Positions 33,566 to 46,005 of a DNA stretch of 64,000 nucleotides are shown piece by piece. The notes under the pieces were generated by a model. That model made no database searches. It had not been told where the DNA came from and was given only the letters and a program-made list of their open reading frames with translations. The stretch covers positions 1-64,000 of the forward strand of contig JASANE010020347.1 in NCBI GenBank assembly GCA_030248225.1, written 5' to 3'. Position numbers and translations under genes: made by a program. Position 1 is the stretch's first letter; each line of letters opens with the position of its first letter. This stretch comes from Trileptium ribeirensis (taxonomy: Eukaryota; Nematoda; Enoplea; Enoplida; Thoracostomopsidae).

Positions 33566-35696
33566 CCCTTTCATGCCCGAAATATATTTCGAACAAGGAA
33601 AAAATGTTTGTTCATATACAAATTGTGTAACACCGATTATACATCCAATAAGAATAAAATTTGTTGAAATCTGTCCCCCCTAGAAAATCGGGGGGACTTG
33701 CCAAACGTCATGTCCGGGTGGTCTTGGAACATGAAACACGTCACCTCAGAACCAAAAAATACAACGTAGTATGACAAAATAAATTTGCAAAATCCATAAT
33801 TTTGTGCGCTAATTCGCAAACTACACTAAATAGTATTGTCCAAAACAGCTTGCTACTTATCTAGAACAAACGGAGTTAGAAGCGCATTGATGATTTACCA
33901 CTAGCTGTACACGACCAGTGAGGGCTATTATTTGACAAACCCTACGCAAGTTACCCATTACCCACACTCCACCCGCAGGTGTTTTTTATCTAGTATATAT
34001 ATGCAATTGACATTTGCAGTGACCGTTATGAGGTACATACATCACTGAGCATGAGAAGAGTTCCTATTGTATATTTTCTAAACCGGGGGCTGTCCTCCTA
34101 AGCCTCAAATGCATAGAGAAATGTCACCACTAAACGAATTAGTGCGCAGCGCCTTGGCTTAGTAAAACGATATATAAATCTCCGAGGTATTCTTCCCATG
34201 ATCCAAATCAAGTCTACTCAGTGTGTTTCGCACTTATGCCTTAAGTTTTTGATCATACCGCATTTCGCACTTGCGCTTTGACTGCGGGTGCTTCTGGGTG
34301 TTACTTATAATCTGCATAGAAAGTGTTTCAAGGTAGAGAACTACAGTTGCTGTAACTGCATCTAGCTGTTGAAATTCTCAAATATGGAAGATTATTTTAT
34401 AGATCAATGCATAACCAACACGTAAGTAGACATAGTTGTCTCCGGTCGTTGCCCTGTACCTTGGTATAATATTGCGAAACTAACGTGTAGTGTTAAGCGG
34501 CCAATAATTCTACAAATAATGGTATCTTTCATGCCCAGGTTCAAATGCACAATCTCTCAGCGCAAGGTGTTTCGAGGTTCCGTTTTTACCAAATCGTAAC
34601 GCTGTATCCCGTGCCTCACAACCCGGGAGGCAGGCACTGATTTAGTAAATTTGAAAAGTGGAAAATCACTCTGGGATATTGTCTATTAGTTGTAATATTT
34701 TCAATAATAGTAATAAGCAACAAAATTATTGGTATTTTTGTTGAAACATAATCCAACATTTCATTTTTAGCAAACAGTTTGACTCTGTCAGTTACAATTT
34801 TCAAATGAACAAACAATTTTATGTTCAGAGTGCAACGGCCAGTGCCCAATTCCACCAAGCCGGACAGAAGACGTTGGCTTACATATTGGTGCATTACTAA
34901 GAATCCGCGGCATCGGCTTATTGGCAGGATCATCTCCTGTTTTAGGACCATCACGACGCCGCTTCACATTCTTCCCTGCCTTGCAAAGATTGGCTTTTAT
35001 ATTTACTAAGCCATGTGAATGACGCACTCTGAACCCCGCACTTAGTTGACTTCCCACAAATTCCCATTGCGATGGACGTGGGGACAGCAGCATCCCGGCT
35101 TAGTAAGTATGAAATGGCAATCAATGCAACCACAAACTTCAATTCACGGGTCAAAACATAAATTAATTCCCTGAAATCAAATTTGCAAAGACTAATATCG
35201 TGCATGGGAATGCTGTAATTCAGGGGGTTAGCTGGAATTAAGTGTGTATAAGACATGGGTTATTTTGGCTATTTGTTACCTCAAACTACGCTAGATAGGT
35301 TATAAGTCCTAGTTTTACCGAAACATATCGGAAATGCCAATTGGCATGCAAGAATTAAACGATCAGTGTACGCTTCCCATCGATAATACAACAAGATTCA
35401 TATTTTCACATTAAAGTTCCAACGTTTTTCTACAAAATATAATTTTTGTATCGGATTGATGCTTTCCAGTACGACATAATCTCAGAAAAATCAATTAAGC
35501 AAACCTTGAAAATCACAACACAAAATTGAGGCTGTAAAACACACATGCTTTGTTTTTTCCTCGTTAGCTATATGATTATACTGTGCTGAATGTTGCCAAT
35601 TGGCATGAACGGGCGATCGGGTGGTGAAGATTGAAATTAACAGATAATGAACAATTTAACCCTGAATGCCGATCAGCATTTCCAGGCATGAAAGGG
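33566..35696 (-). mobile_element. piggyBac-like transposon, decayed
   Basis: The ends are inverted: CCCTTTCATGCC at the left and GGCATGAAAGGG at the right, with the CCC start typical of piggyBac elements. CTAA flanks both sides (33562-33565, 35697-35700), and the uninterrupted target is preserved in copy B near 25780. At 2131 bp it is close to the size of an autonomous element, but only the C-terminal part of a transposase can be read on the minus strand. Palindromic GCCAATTGGC-type motifs lie near the right end (35337-35355, 35594-35608, and a weaker one at 35667). Confidence 0.9.
34690..35093 (-). pseudogene. piggyBac transposase C-terminal remnant
   Basis: On the minus strand, a basic region (KNVKRRRDGP, then KPMPRIL) leads into a VRLGGIGHWP motif at about 34865-34836 and a cysteine (IVCSFENC). 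After a stop, the frame continues as NVGLCFN near 34762-34741. This order, with GIGHWP followed by CxxC and a NVGLCF-type cysteine, is characteristic of the C-terminus of piggyBac-family DDE transposases. Catalytic aspartates would lie upstream (higher coordinates), where nothing intact is visible. The copy is dead. Confidence 0.75.
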
Positions 35697-38600
35697 CTAA
35701 TATACATACATTGAACCGCATGGGTCAGGTCCTAATATTGGGCTTAACTCTTTGGTGTTTGGTTTCAATCGGACCCATTCTTCGTCCTGGGACCGAATTT
35801 AACACGAGCAGACCAAAAATCTCTTGGAAATCCCTTGCCCCCGATCCTTCCTTTGCCCCGTTTCGTTTCTTTTCTATCTTTCTCTAATCGACCTTTTCGG
35901 TCGCTCTCTTGTTTCTGTGCGCTTGGTTGCCAGTCATGTTGTTTCTTTCTGTTTCTGTGCCGTGCTGTTGTCGTCTCGCTCTGTTTCTGTTTCTTTTTGT
36001 TTTCTGTTCTCGTTTCCTTGCTGTCTGGCTTCCCTCTCTCTCTTTCTCTTTCCTTGCCATCTTTCTTTTGTCTCCTCTCCTTGTCTTAACTTGAATTAAA
36101 ATTATTAACTAAATTTTAGTAATATAAATAATTAATCTAAATGTGTGCCGATTTTAGATCATATTTGTCAGGGTATACTCAGTCGGACATCTGCCCTTAT
36201 CTCCCAAAGTATGGTCCCTTGATTGCTCTAGACATTTTACAACCCAGGATTATATAATCACTCTTATTCCCTAAGATACATCAACGCTAATCACGCACTA
36301 AAATCCTCTAATTTTTACTTACCACTTTTAGTATAGATCTAGGCCCTCCTGGCCAACTCAATTATAGTTGGAAAATGCACCTCCTAGGTTCTAGGTAAAC
36401 GGAACACCTTAGCTTCACAACGCGTTCATTAGCTGTGGTCCCTTTAGAGGGTCCGTCAGAAAATCGTCAGATTAATTCGGTACAGAATAACTTGTCCCTT
36501 TCAGGAGTTGGCTCCTTCTTATCATAGCTCCCTATAAGGAAACTGAGGAATGCCCCTGGGCATTCCGCTTTGTTAGATAACTAGCCCGGTAGCTCTCCCA
36601 GGCTAACAAAAAGTAGTATTGATGATGTGAAATCCTGCTCAAACGTATCACTCACCCCCCTAAGCATTTAAATACCTTGTAAAATATCAACATCACGTTA
36701 GCCCGTGTTTCTACAGCCTCATGAAACAACTCCCGACCATCAACATATTCCACATGGATTAGCCTGGGTATCTCGTCAGGCCATTCAAAAATACACGGAG
36801 AAAACTAAACGTAAATTACCTTCAGGACAATGACCCTCGTTGTAGGTTATTTCCCCACGAAGTATTTATTCCACCGAGGTTATTGATTTCCAGGATGATG
36901 GTCCCTACTACGAACTGAGGTTGCATGGGATAAATTGGCCTGGGGACAACTCCAGGCCGTACTAAAAGTGTTGACGTCGTTTGAATGGAACCGTCGTTAA
37001 TCACTAAGCCTCCTTAAATACTACGCTCAAATAAACGCCCAGCAGAATCTTAAGCTTTCCCGAGTCATTGCTTTCATTAAGTACTGGTCACTCGTTACAT
37101 GGTCCCCATAGGAACGGTAGGACTTTCTTAGGAATAGGTTAGGCAATCGACTGGGAACGATCCCAGCCGCACAATAATGGAAGTCACGCATTGAGAAAAT
37201 AATATGCCCTTTTGTGCCTACGACTTCTTTGTTAATAAGACTAGGTCACTCCCGGATTCAGTCTTAACCTTTTACCCTAGTTATGCACTGCACACTACGG
37301 TGGTAACCTAGGCCAATAGGAACAAACTTGCTAACATCGGAACCAGGTCGGTTTAAAGTGCTAAACTTTAGTTCTCCCCCCTCGAAACTTCATAGGCTTC
37401 AGTCGTTAGTGCGTTCTGTCCATCGGCTCGACAGCCGGGAAGACAAATACTCTCATGATTTAAAAGTTAATACAAAAATTAAGTAGGACATGGTTATCCT
37501 GTCTTCGCCCCAGCGATGAAAGCCGACTTATTCCATCTCCTAACATAACGATCTGAACAAATCGCCCGATATTAAGCCCAAAATAAACGCCCACATCTGA
37601 AATTTATCCAAGAAACCACACGAATCGGCACGATATAAAAAGGGAAGATGGCTTCAGCCTCTCACCCGAGGCTCGAGAGCTCAGAACTGTCAGGGAGCGC
37701 GAAGTTTGTCGCTCCGAGTAAATGAACGCACCACGATACAGGTTCACTCGAGTGTCACGATTCAACCCTTCGCGTACAGGCGGTACAAGCCCCCAGTCGC
37801 GCCTTTGTCTATAAATCTGAAGCACAGGATAGCAATATTAAATTGTCCCCGTTTCGTTTATAATACAGGGAATGGAAAAGATATGGTGGAAACGAGGAGA
37901 TGTTCTACTTCTCTAAGAACGTCCCCAGAAGCGCAAAATAACCCGGGGCCTTGACCCAAACAAAACCCCAGCACCGGATCAAAGGAAAGTTAGAGTAGGC
38001 GTTATACCAAGCGATCGACACGTCCCCGAGATACCAGGGTATCCTCGAGGATTTATCCCAGAATCGCGGGACCGAAATATCGGATTGACCACGGCTGATC
38101 CGCCGGCATCCGCAATCAGCCAATCCCGACGAACCCTCAAAATCGCCCGAACCGATAACCCCGAGCCATCTTCGCTCTTATTACCGGTTACCTGTCTATA
38201 GTTATGCCGAATATATTCGTCACCGTTTCACCGTCGATAACCAACAGGATAGTCGAGTGGTTAATACATATGGCAATTACACACCTTTAAATCACTGATG
38301 TAGGATCGAAACTCAGCTAGGGAGGTGACCGAGCTCCTGTTGGACTTTTTGGTCCTCGTCGCCCGGTATCACTAATAAAGGGAAAATTTTTTAATCCGCA
38401 TGGGCCACCCCTCTTTAAAGTCCAGATACCGAACAAAGAGAACGCTAGCGACACATAAATTTTTAACCTTGACCAAACGACAAACAATCAAATTCCCCTA
38501 GGATGTTATTTAATTTAAGATAATGGTCAAAATTTCTTTTAAATCTCATAAGCCGGGGCCGCTGCTCCGAGCGGACAAAAATTGAGTACACGATCTGAAA

Positions 38601-40781
38601 TAAATAGCGAATGCGAGTGTGGATACTCGAAATGGATTTAAAGCTGAGAAATGCCCAATCGCTTAAAACTTAGACTAAGCATTAAACTCAGGGGAATTCG
38701 CCCCAGTAAGAGCAATGGTCACGTTCACCTTAAGCTTTATAGGTCGGAGACATGCTCCGACCGTCCAGAAATTGCAAAACGATCTGTTATCGAACACGGT
38801 GGTCAGCGACCTTGAAGCGCCGAATGCAGTAGAAAGTCTGCAATGTAATAGTCAAACCAAAATCTCAGCCTGACAGGATGAAGTTTAGCACTGCCCCATG
38901 GTCATTCTTTGCATAACCGCGCGTGCACTTTGTTTCTTCGCTTACGGAGCGAATTCGGCGTCAACCTTGCAATGGCCGAATTCCTGCTTAGACTATAATC
39001 AGGTTAAGGTTTAACCCAAGTGTTAGACCTACTCATTGCTGAGAGCGAAATTACCTTAGGACCCGTTATATTCGATCAAACAGTTTCTACACTATCGAAG
39101 TCATATCTCATGGAAGGTACGGAGAATGGAATGGTGCAACCCTCGTCGTTTTGCTTGTCGCATCGCTGCAAGTCTAGGTTTAAACACAAGTCTGGCTCAC
39201 CCGCGGAAACGTTTTCGTCTACGTGTCGGATTACACCGTTGCAGCCTCCGGGACCTGGATTGCATGTTGTGCACCAAACGCACTCATGGATAAGATACAC
39301 CGTGCAAACGTACGATTTGTCAAACAGGTCAGGATACTAACCGTAACTATTGCTTCTTACTCGTATCTGAAACTGGGAGTACCCAACCTCATCCAATGTA
39401 TTAGTTACATAGCCATCCGGCAACCAAGGGATTTATTAGGGAGCTATAGTTCATACAATACTGGTCAAGTATTAAAGGAATTACTTAAGAACAAGGAACC
39501 ATTAGGCAAGCGAACTTTCGGGCGCAGGAATTTAACGAATCATGCTATATTATCATAGGTTGTACCATACATTGATTGGTATTGTTACTTACATACTGCT
39601 ATTTATGTCATTGTCTTTGTCCTTATTTTTGCATGCACCTTGTCCGTCCCACATCTCTGCGTTCAGAGCGAGCAATAGTCCCTTTTTTGTATCACTGCGT
39701 CGGACTCAGTTATTTCTCTCCGATTTACTCTTTATTTGGAAAACTGCGCTAAGGCTCAACCGAGCCAGTTTTCCAGCAATCCCGAGACACTCACGGCATA
39801 GCAAAATTTGGACGTGTCACACCGTTATCCGTACTCGGGTCATTCATGGTGTCATGCCAACCTTTGATAAATGCTTTCCCATGTTTTTATGTCATTAGGT
39901 AACCTATTTCTGTGCTGTATTTGTACCATTTTTACAACAAACTCCAAAGAAAAGCAAAACGAGTTGTCCAGCGTTCGTTTTCTGGCAGCGGTTATATGTT
40001 CTAAATGTTTTATCCTGTCCATTGACCAGCGCCCCGCGCCAAGACTTGCAGGATTCAAGCCCCGACGCGTGTCGTTCGTCTCTTGCATGTTAACCGAAAG
40101 AAATATTCAAGGATAGAAGCGAGAACAAGGTCCACCAAAATTATCAAGCTTATCACGCTCACATAAAACAATCACTTCCAGCCGATGCAAAGTTTATTCG
40201 ACTAAATTACGCAAATATCACAAAGTAAGCGATTACCAAATTGGGATGCAACTACCGCTTAGGGCTGCCAATTCGACTATAAACCTTCAGGGAACTGTCG
40301 GAGCTCTGTGGGGGCCACATTGGTCAAACCTTCCTGCTGAGCGAATTTCGGCCCTAAGCGGCCAAGACAAAAACAAATTTTACTTAGGTTCACGGCACGA
40401 TCCAGTTCGTTTTATGCCTACTGCATACACACCAACTTAAGTGAAAGATTCAATCAACTTCCAAGTGAGGTCAATATAGGGAATATCGGCATGACATTAT
40501 GGCCTGTGATCAGGTGTCAGTGTCAGCCTCCCTGGGGGACCTCAGCAATCATACCATAAACTAGACAAGTGCGCAACCAAAAGGGCGGGGTCCGAACACA
40601 CCTCGTGAAGCGCGCCTGCGGCCTGCTAAGCTCTATAGCTTCTTATGCCCGACCAAGAGAAACCGCTAAATTAGCAAAACAGCGAATTTTTGGGTCCAGT
40701 CTCGAGGTTATGATAGCCGGAGTCGTATGGGTATGGTGTTAGGAAGTTGCGCCATGCAGCTACGTCCCATTATTACATTAT

Positions 40782-42672
40782 TGATAATACTAGGGTTACA
40801 GAAAACTAATTTGAAATTCAAAATTTAATCATTTATGATTCCTTATGTAACAAGCCGTAACGCTAGACACCGTTGTAGTATGATGACTCATTTCGACTTG
40901 TCTTTTTAACCTAACCATATAAATCATGGCGCAATTTTAAGGCATTAAAACTCAATAACTGGTAAATGCATTAGCATGCTTTCAATGAAGCTGAATTCTA
41001 GTCATAACCTTCGCCGAACAAACATTGCTGGCTTGTTATAGGCAATTATATTCGTTCATAAATATTGAATGATAAGCCGAGAGCTAAATCGTTATTTTAA
41101 ATGACGTTTGTGTAAATTTCAACTTTTCTGGCTTGACAGTTCGGTGCGTTAGCTGATAAGATTGTGTGCCTTAGAATAAACCCATATTAGCCATCGATTG
41201 GGTCAGCTTCCTAATTTTGACAACTTCTACCATTACACGCAAGGCATATACATGTATATGATTGCAAAAGTAAATATTTATTAGTTCGTATGCGTATGTG
41301 CGTATTTATAACTCGGATGTTCGACATACTATCTTAATGTTATATTTGTGATTGCACATAAGACGGTTCAAGGAAGTTAAAAAAGCTAATACAATGCACT
41401 TGTTACTCTCTTGGTATATTAAATTCCCTTACTTTGAAAGCGACAACTTGCGTTCGGAATTTTCCCAATTTTCGTGATATTCGTAATATTGCATGTACCT
41501 CGTAAAACCTTGTCGTATTAAGTATAGTTTTATAACCTGGAACAGTGGTATTTAGATTCGATAACAAAATTACGTTTGCAATTTTAAACATCAATATAGT
41601 CCCTGCAGCGTCAACTAATGTTTTGAAATCAATCATAAATAGGCCAATATTTTGCTTCTTAACCATTCTGTTTCTATCTTGCAGAGTGTAAAACGCCAAA
41701 TTTATGCTCCCTTGAAGAATTCATGGTGCACCTAACAAATAATCGTCAATCGCTAATGATAGGAGGGGATGGTATGGCGTGCAATTCAGGTTTATTTATG
41801 CATTACATGTCGATAGCCTCTACAAAATTGTCAATTCGGCATTCCTTTAGTGTTCCGGATTTGCATAAAACAAAAAATAAAAAATGTCGAGTATAGGTTT
41901 TTATACCTTATTATATTCATGTATTTTTACTTTGACAAAAGCGGGCTTTAAAACAAAACAACGGGCCAATGGCGGACTGACTGAAAATAGCTCCTTTTGC
42001 TAGGATACTTATATAATTTTGTAGCAATTACTTCACTATTAGTTCAAAAATTCGTTCCATTTACATTACATATGAAGGTTTTACACAGCGTACAATGTGT
42101 GGCTAGTTTGATGTATTATACACTGGTTACCGTTATTTATTTACCGAAGGCTTGGAGGCAAATGAATCTATTGAGTAAATCAACATAAATTTTAGCTATA
42201 TCCGTAACAGGCACTCATTTATACAAACTTTCCCATCAAAATTGTGGTCTGTTTTAAATGCTGAAAAGAAGCGGCGCGTTGTATATAATTACAATTTTAT
42301 AACTTTTCTTGTTCCATTTACTTATTAACAAATAATGATGGACCTGTGACAGTTTACTAAGCTAAGTTTCTAAATTTTAGTTGAAGGTGTCTACACGACA
42401 TAAACTTTAATGACAGAGATGAGAGTACAACCGACCATCACAAACTAGGGTTGTATAAGCAAAACTCATATCTATTGGTGTCTGAAATTTTTGAAAGTTG
42501 GAAACGTTCAAAAATAGGTGAAACAAATCAAAAACATCATATGATTATATTGTAAAAATACAAATGGCTAAGCTTAACTTACATTGGCTCTAGCTTAGGC
42601 TGGGTTGTTTTATACTGTCTTTATTTTTGCCTCGACTTAGTTAAACTTACACGAAGTTTGGGAACTTTTACT
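40782..42672. other. Gene-poor AT-rich stretch
   Basis: Apart from the repeat at 41400-41790 no supported gene is present. Frames are short; a plus-strand one at 41997-42188 is hydrophobic because of T-rich composition and has no other support. Confidence 0.45.
41400..41790. repeat. Dispersed repeat, first copy
   Basis: Parallels 44440-44730 in the same orientation: both have TCGATAACAAAATTA, then AATAGG-GAATATTTTG-TTCTTAAC, then CAAATTTATG, then AATCG-CAAT-GCTAATG. Identity is patchy. It is probably an old non-autonomous transposon; the ends are not defined. Confidence 0.6.
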
Positions 42673-42686
42673 GATGTTTTTCAGCA

Positions 42687-42880
42687 GCTGTGAGTATACT
42701 CCGAATTGTGTCACCTGCGCGAAAATAGAATCCAGACGCTCTAAATGTGAAAATATTGAAACGAGTGTGGTTTATTGGGATTTACTTGAGCACCCTATTG
42801 ACGCAGAAGATCGGCGGTGCACTTCATGTGTAGTAGCGAATCATGCAGGCGTTTACGAACATCATTTGTCTAGGTGCTGA
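42687..42880 (+). CDS. Candidate cysteine-rich terminal exon
   Basis: After TGATGTTTTTCAG (ending at 42685 or, with the next AG, at 42688), a frame of about 63 codons runs to TGA at 42878-42880. It is notably rich in cysteine: CEYTPNCVTC near the start, SKCEN, then RRCTSCV, ending SRC. Codon use is balanced, in contrast to the AT-rich flanks. The CxxC spacing and the acidic loop before it hint at a secreted cystine-rich domain, but I do not recognise a family and no signal peptide exon was found. It could be a chance frame. Confidence 0.35.
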
Positions 42881-44439
42881 GGTACGGTATCAAAACAGCA
42901 CGTGACAACGTGATAGAAATCTTTTAATGCCGAGCTGTGCATAAACAACATTCACCATGTATTGATTAACGCAACTGTTCAAACATACTGCCGCGCGTTT
43001 AAAACGCACGTTTAATGTTTACTATAAAACTGCGATGTGATTTCGTAAAGATATAGGACATTTCTACAGGTATAAGTTTGTAATTAATGTGTAATATATT
43101 TCATGAATTAATCGCGAGACCATCAGTTTTCAAATAAGTACATCGTTGCATATATATGAATAAATTTAGCTTTCAATATGCACCTGGCAGTTTATGTGTT
43201 ATTAAGCGTAGAGTGAAGTGTGGGTCCCGGGTTTTCGTAATTGGAGGCCAAACTTTGTTTTGAACAGTTAAATGATTTTCAAAGTATCAGAAATTCGAAA
43301 AATATTTTAATACTGTACCGAGTAAAGTATGATTGCTTGTGCCGACAGCTATGGCTGGGCTGCAAAATGTATACTTAGAAAAAGAATGAATAATTCATGA
43401 AGTCAGTCTTAATTCTCTTGTTATCATTGGCTCAAATCCGAAAAAAAGTGGGGGGACAGTTACTGGCAAAATAAGTTACCGGCATATAATCAACAATCGC
43501 ATGAGCTTATTACAGAGCACTAAAAATTTTATCAATCAAAAAGAGGGGGAACGATTACTTAAGTGTCAAAATGTGGAAGGGATTTGTCCCCCACGTCCCC
43601 TTCTATAATTGTGCCTATGCTTCTTATTATTCCAATATACCAGTCGATAATTTAGGGAACAGCATTATTCGATTGCCAGTCCCACGTATATCCTATATAG
43701 TGTTGCGCAACGGCCGCGATAGTTGTCGGTTCCAAGGCCAAAGATTATCGTGGCCGTCAGGTAACTCAGGCGATCCGACAACGGCCGACCCACTGCCAAT
43801 GTCTGAGTGCCCATTAACAATTTTCAGTCGTTGAGGGTCGCGAAAGCGTTGGTAAACTGTTATTGGTCATGGTTCGGCCGGTCGTGGTCTACAGGTTTAC
43901 TGCTGTACAGCAAGTGAGTTAAACCACACCGTTAAAACGTTTTGATGTAATTCGCCAGTAACCAACATTCAAAGATTTTATACCGTCTAATAACGTCTTG
44001 TCTTATATAATCATACAGTGCAAGATAAAATAAGGGGTAGCCACTCGAGAGTAAAAAGAGAGTAAAACTGGAGCAGAATGTGAGTTGCGTAGCAGGGAAA
44101 TGCGAGTGATTCAGGCGTGTAATGCATGAGTAAAGCCGCGCCGCCTACCATCCTTTCTTGAAACTGTATACGCAACGCTGCTAAAGAACCAATCACTCGC
44201 TGCAAGCAATAGACAATTCCAAATTCAAAAATTTCCGTTCACAAAAAGGCGGCGCGACTAATTACAAAATAGAATAATTTCTGTTCCTTAACGCAATTCA
44301 AGTATTTGCTGTTTAGCCACCATTTCGTTTCACAACGCACGACGTAGTAACTCACACTCAGCGTTTTTCGTTAATATGTTAACACTTTTCGATTTGCTAA
44401 TGATAATACGCGTAGCTCGCAAACGTTACATGTGATATG
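42881..44439. other. Stretch without supported genes
   Basis: 43440-43870 is less AT-rich, with a GGGGGGACAG-type left part and GGCCG-rich words, probably an old transposon. An 87-codon frame at 43571-43834 spans it but has no motif. At 44137-44146 and 44247-44256 lies a perfect 10 bp inverted pair CGCGCCGCCT / AGGCGGCGCG. Confidence 0.4.
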
Positions 44440-44730
44440 CAAGCTTTCAAAGCACAAAACGGGGAATTTTCCTTCGATAACAAAATTAAAACTTTCCAGT
44501 TCAAATGTCAAACGGTCACCAATAGATTAATAAACATTATTGAACAAATCTTTAATAGGCGAATATTTTGTTTCTTAACGTTTTAGATGCCTTGTCCGAA
44601 ACAACAAATTTATGTTCTCTTTCTCTAATATATTGACGGATAGTAGTTGGTAGATAGATAGACGGATAGAACAAACAATCGACAATAGCTAATGGCGGAA
44701 TAGGATAGTAGAGATGCGCTTTAAGTTTAG
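44440..44730. repeat. Dispersed repeat, second copy
   Basis: Counterpart of 41400-41790; the best-conserved segment (about 44550-44625) shares AATAGGCGAATATTTTG and CAAATTTATG, and a second one lies near 44680 (AATCGACAATAGCTAATGG). No coding capacity. Confidence 0.6.
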
Positions 44731-45824
44731 TCGGCACGAAATGCGACTGAAATGGCAGTGTTGGTTGCTACCGAAATGCGAGTGTTTGCATTCTGTATGA
44801 TTGTACTGTCCTGCTGTACTTACCATATTTATTATAATTTACATAACGCCGATTTCTATTTTCCTTTAAAACTAATCTTATCAGTAACCTGGTGGAACGG
44901 TTTTATAGTGAACTACATGCGAAATTGACGCTAGAACGAAGGTAATATACTACGAGTATATAAAAATTCTCGACAATTCAAGCGGAAAGAGTTTATTCAT
45001 TTTATTGCGGGTAATCTGCTAAAATGAAACGTTGGGAGGATACGACTAGGAAGCGAGCTAATCGCGAGTAGGTTTCCAGTGAAACGTGTGCGAGTGACTT
45101 TTACTTTTGTGCAGGACTGTACATATTTTTTATTAAACTAATATGTGTCAATGTTTAACTACACACCTCAAAGCAAGCCGTTGCTAAGCACTAAATATAA
45201 TACTGTATTGCTATAATCTGCCTAGGCGTAGGATTCGGCACTTTAACGGAGCCTTTGCACCTCCCTGTAAGTCCTACATATGAAAATCAATCAAATTTTC
45301 TCACAAATTTTGAAGCATTAACGAATATTAAATACCATGTCCTAATGCTAGATATTAATATAAACAAATCACGTATGTACCAATGCAATAGTATAAGTGA
45401 CAGTAAATATCACGAATTGCAGTTAAGAAATGGATGCATGGTTTGTTAGTGCAGCACGCTATTGTTATCATAGGGTGTTTACCCTGTGCAAGGGCGTAAA
45501 CACGAAGAAGATAACTGGAAGGGGACGGAAGTCGGGGTTAGAACGGTTGTACGGGTATATGTATACAAGTCACCGTTCGGTTTTATATGCATACATGTTT
45601 GAGAAACCAACTCATTTATGGGAGTCTCCGTCACGCGATATATACATTGGCTTCCACTTGGATTTTGCGCTCTTGCAGACCCGTATGAACTCAAAAAGCA
45701 TTTAAAACTAATATCCGTTTGGCGCGGGTATGGCAAAAGTTAATGATAGCTGGGAAATGTAGCTTTGTAAAATATCTATTTTAGAATTTCCTAAATCGGC
45801 AACGAGCTATTACTCAATGATGAG

Positions 45825-46005
45825 AGCACTTTGTGCCACACATGCTCATAGGGAGTTAACCCTGAGGATCTCGAGCCGAAGCGACCGCTTCCTTAAAGGT
45901 GGGTGGCCCACGTCATGTCGACTGGCTAACTCCAGAGAGGTCCAAGACCGACCTTCAAAGCCCCGGCTGCACACAGGTTCCTCGGACTTTGAGCATGTAT
46001 GACTT
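45825..46005. repeat. GC-rich short dispersed element
   Basis: The left edge reads CACATGCTCATAGGGAG; the right edge on the minus strand reads TCATACATGCTCAAAG. The ends are therefore inverted repeats around a GC-rich core. The left edge matches 54948-54966 (CATACATGCTCATAGGG), which makes the two members of one family. The 61-codon frame through it is compositional. Confidence 0.65.

Larger units (their letters stand above)
31781..40777 (+). mobile_element. Large non-coding repeat, TTAT-flanked (copy C)
   Basis: Starts TGTAACAGGACAG and ends ATTATTACA, with TTAT outside both ends (31777-31780 and 40778-40781). Without the piggyBac insertion it is about 6.86 kb. It shares its 5' 2.2 kb with copy B, and its 3' 0.5 kb (about 40250-40777) with copy A, including CTGTGGGGGCCACAT and GGGCGGGGTCCGAACACAC. 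The middle (36100-38900) has no clear counterpart by eye and no supported gene. At 39020-39900 three overlapping plus-strand frames of 106-118 codons occur; one encodes a hydrophobic segment near 39560-39640. They share no motif I recognise and may be decayed coding sequence acquired by this copy. Confidence 0.7.

Noticed and set aside
39020..39898. Envelope-like gene inside copy C
   Set aside because: Three overlapping frames, one hydrophobic segment from T-rich DNA, no cleavage or cysteine pattern that I could match.
43571..43834. 87-codon frame as a gene
   Set aside because: No motif, no splice signals, and it lies in what looks like degraded repeat.
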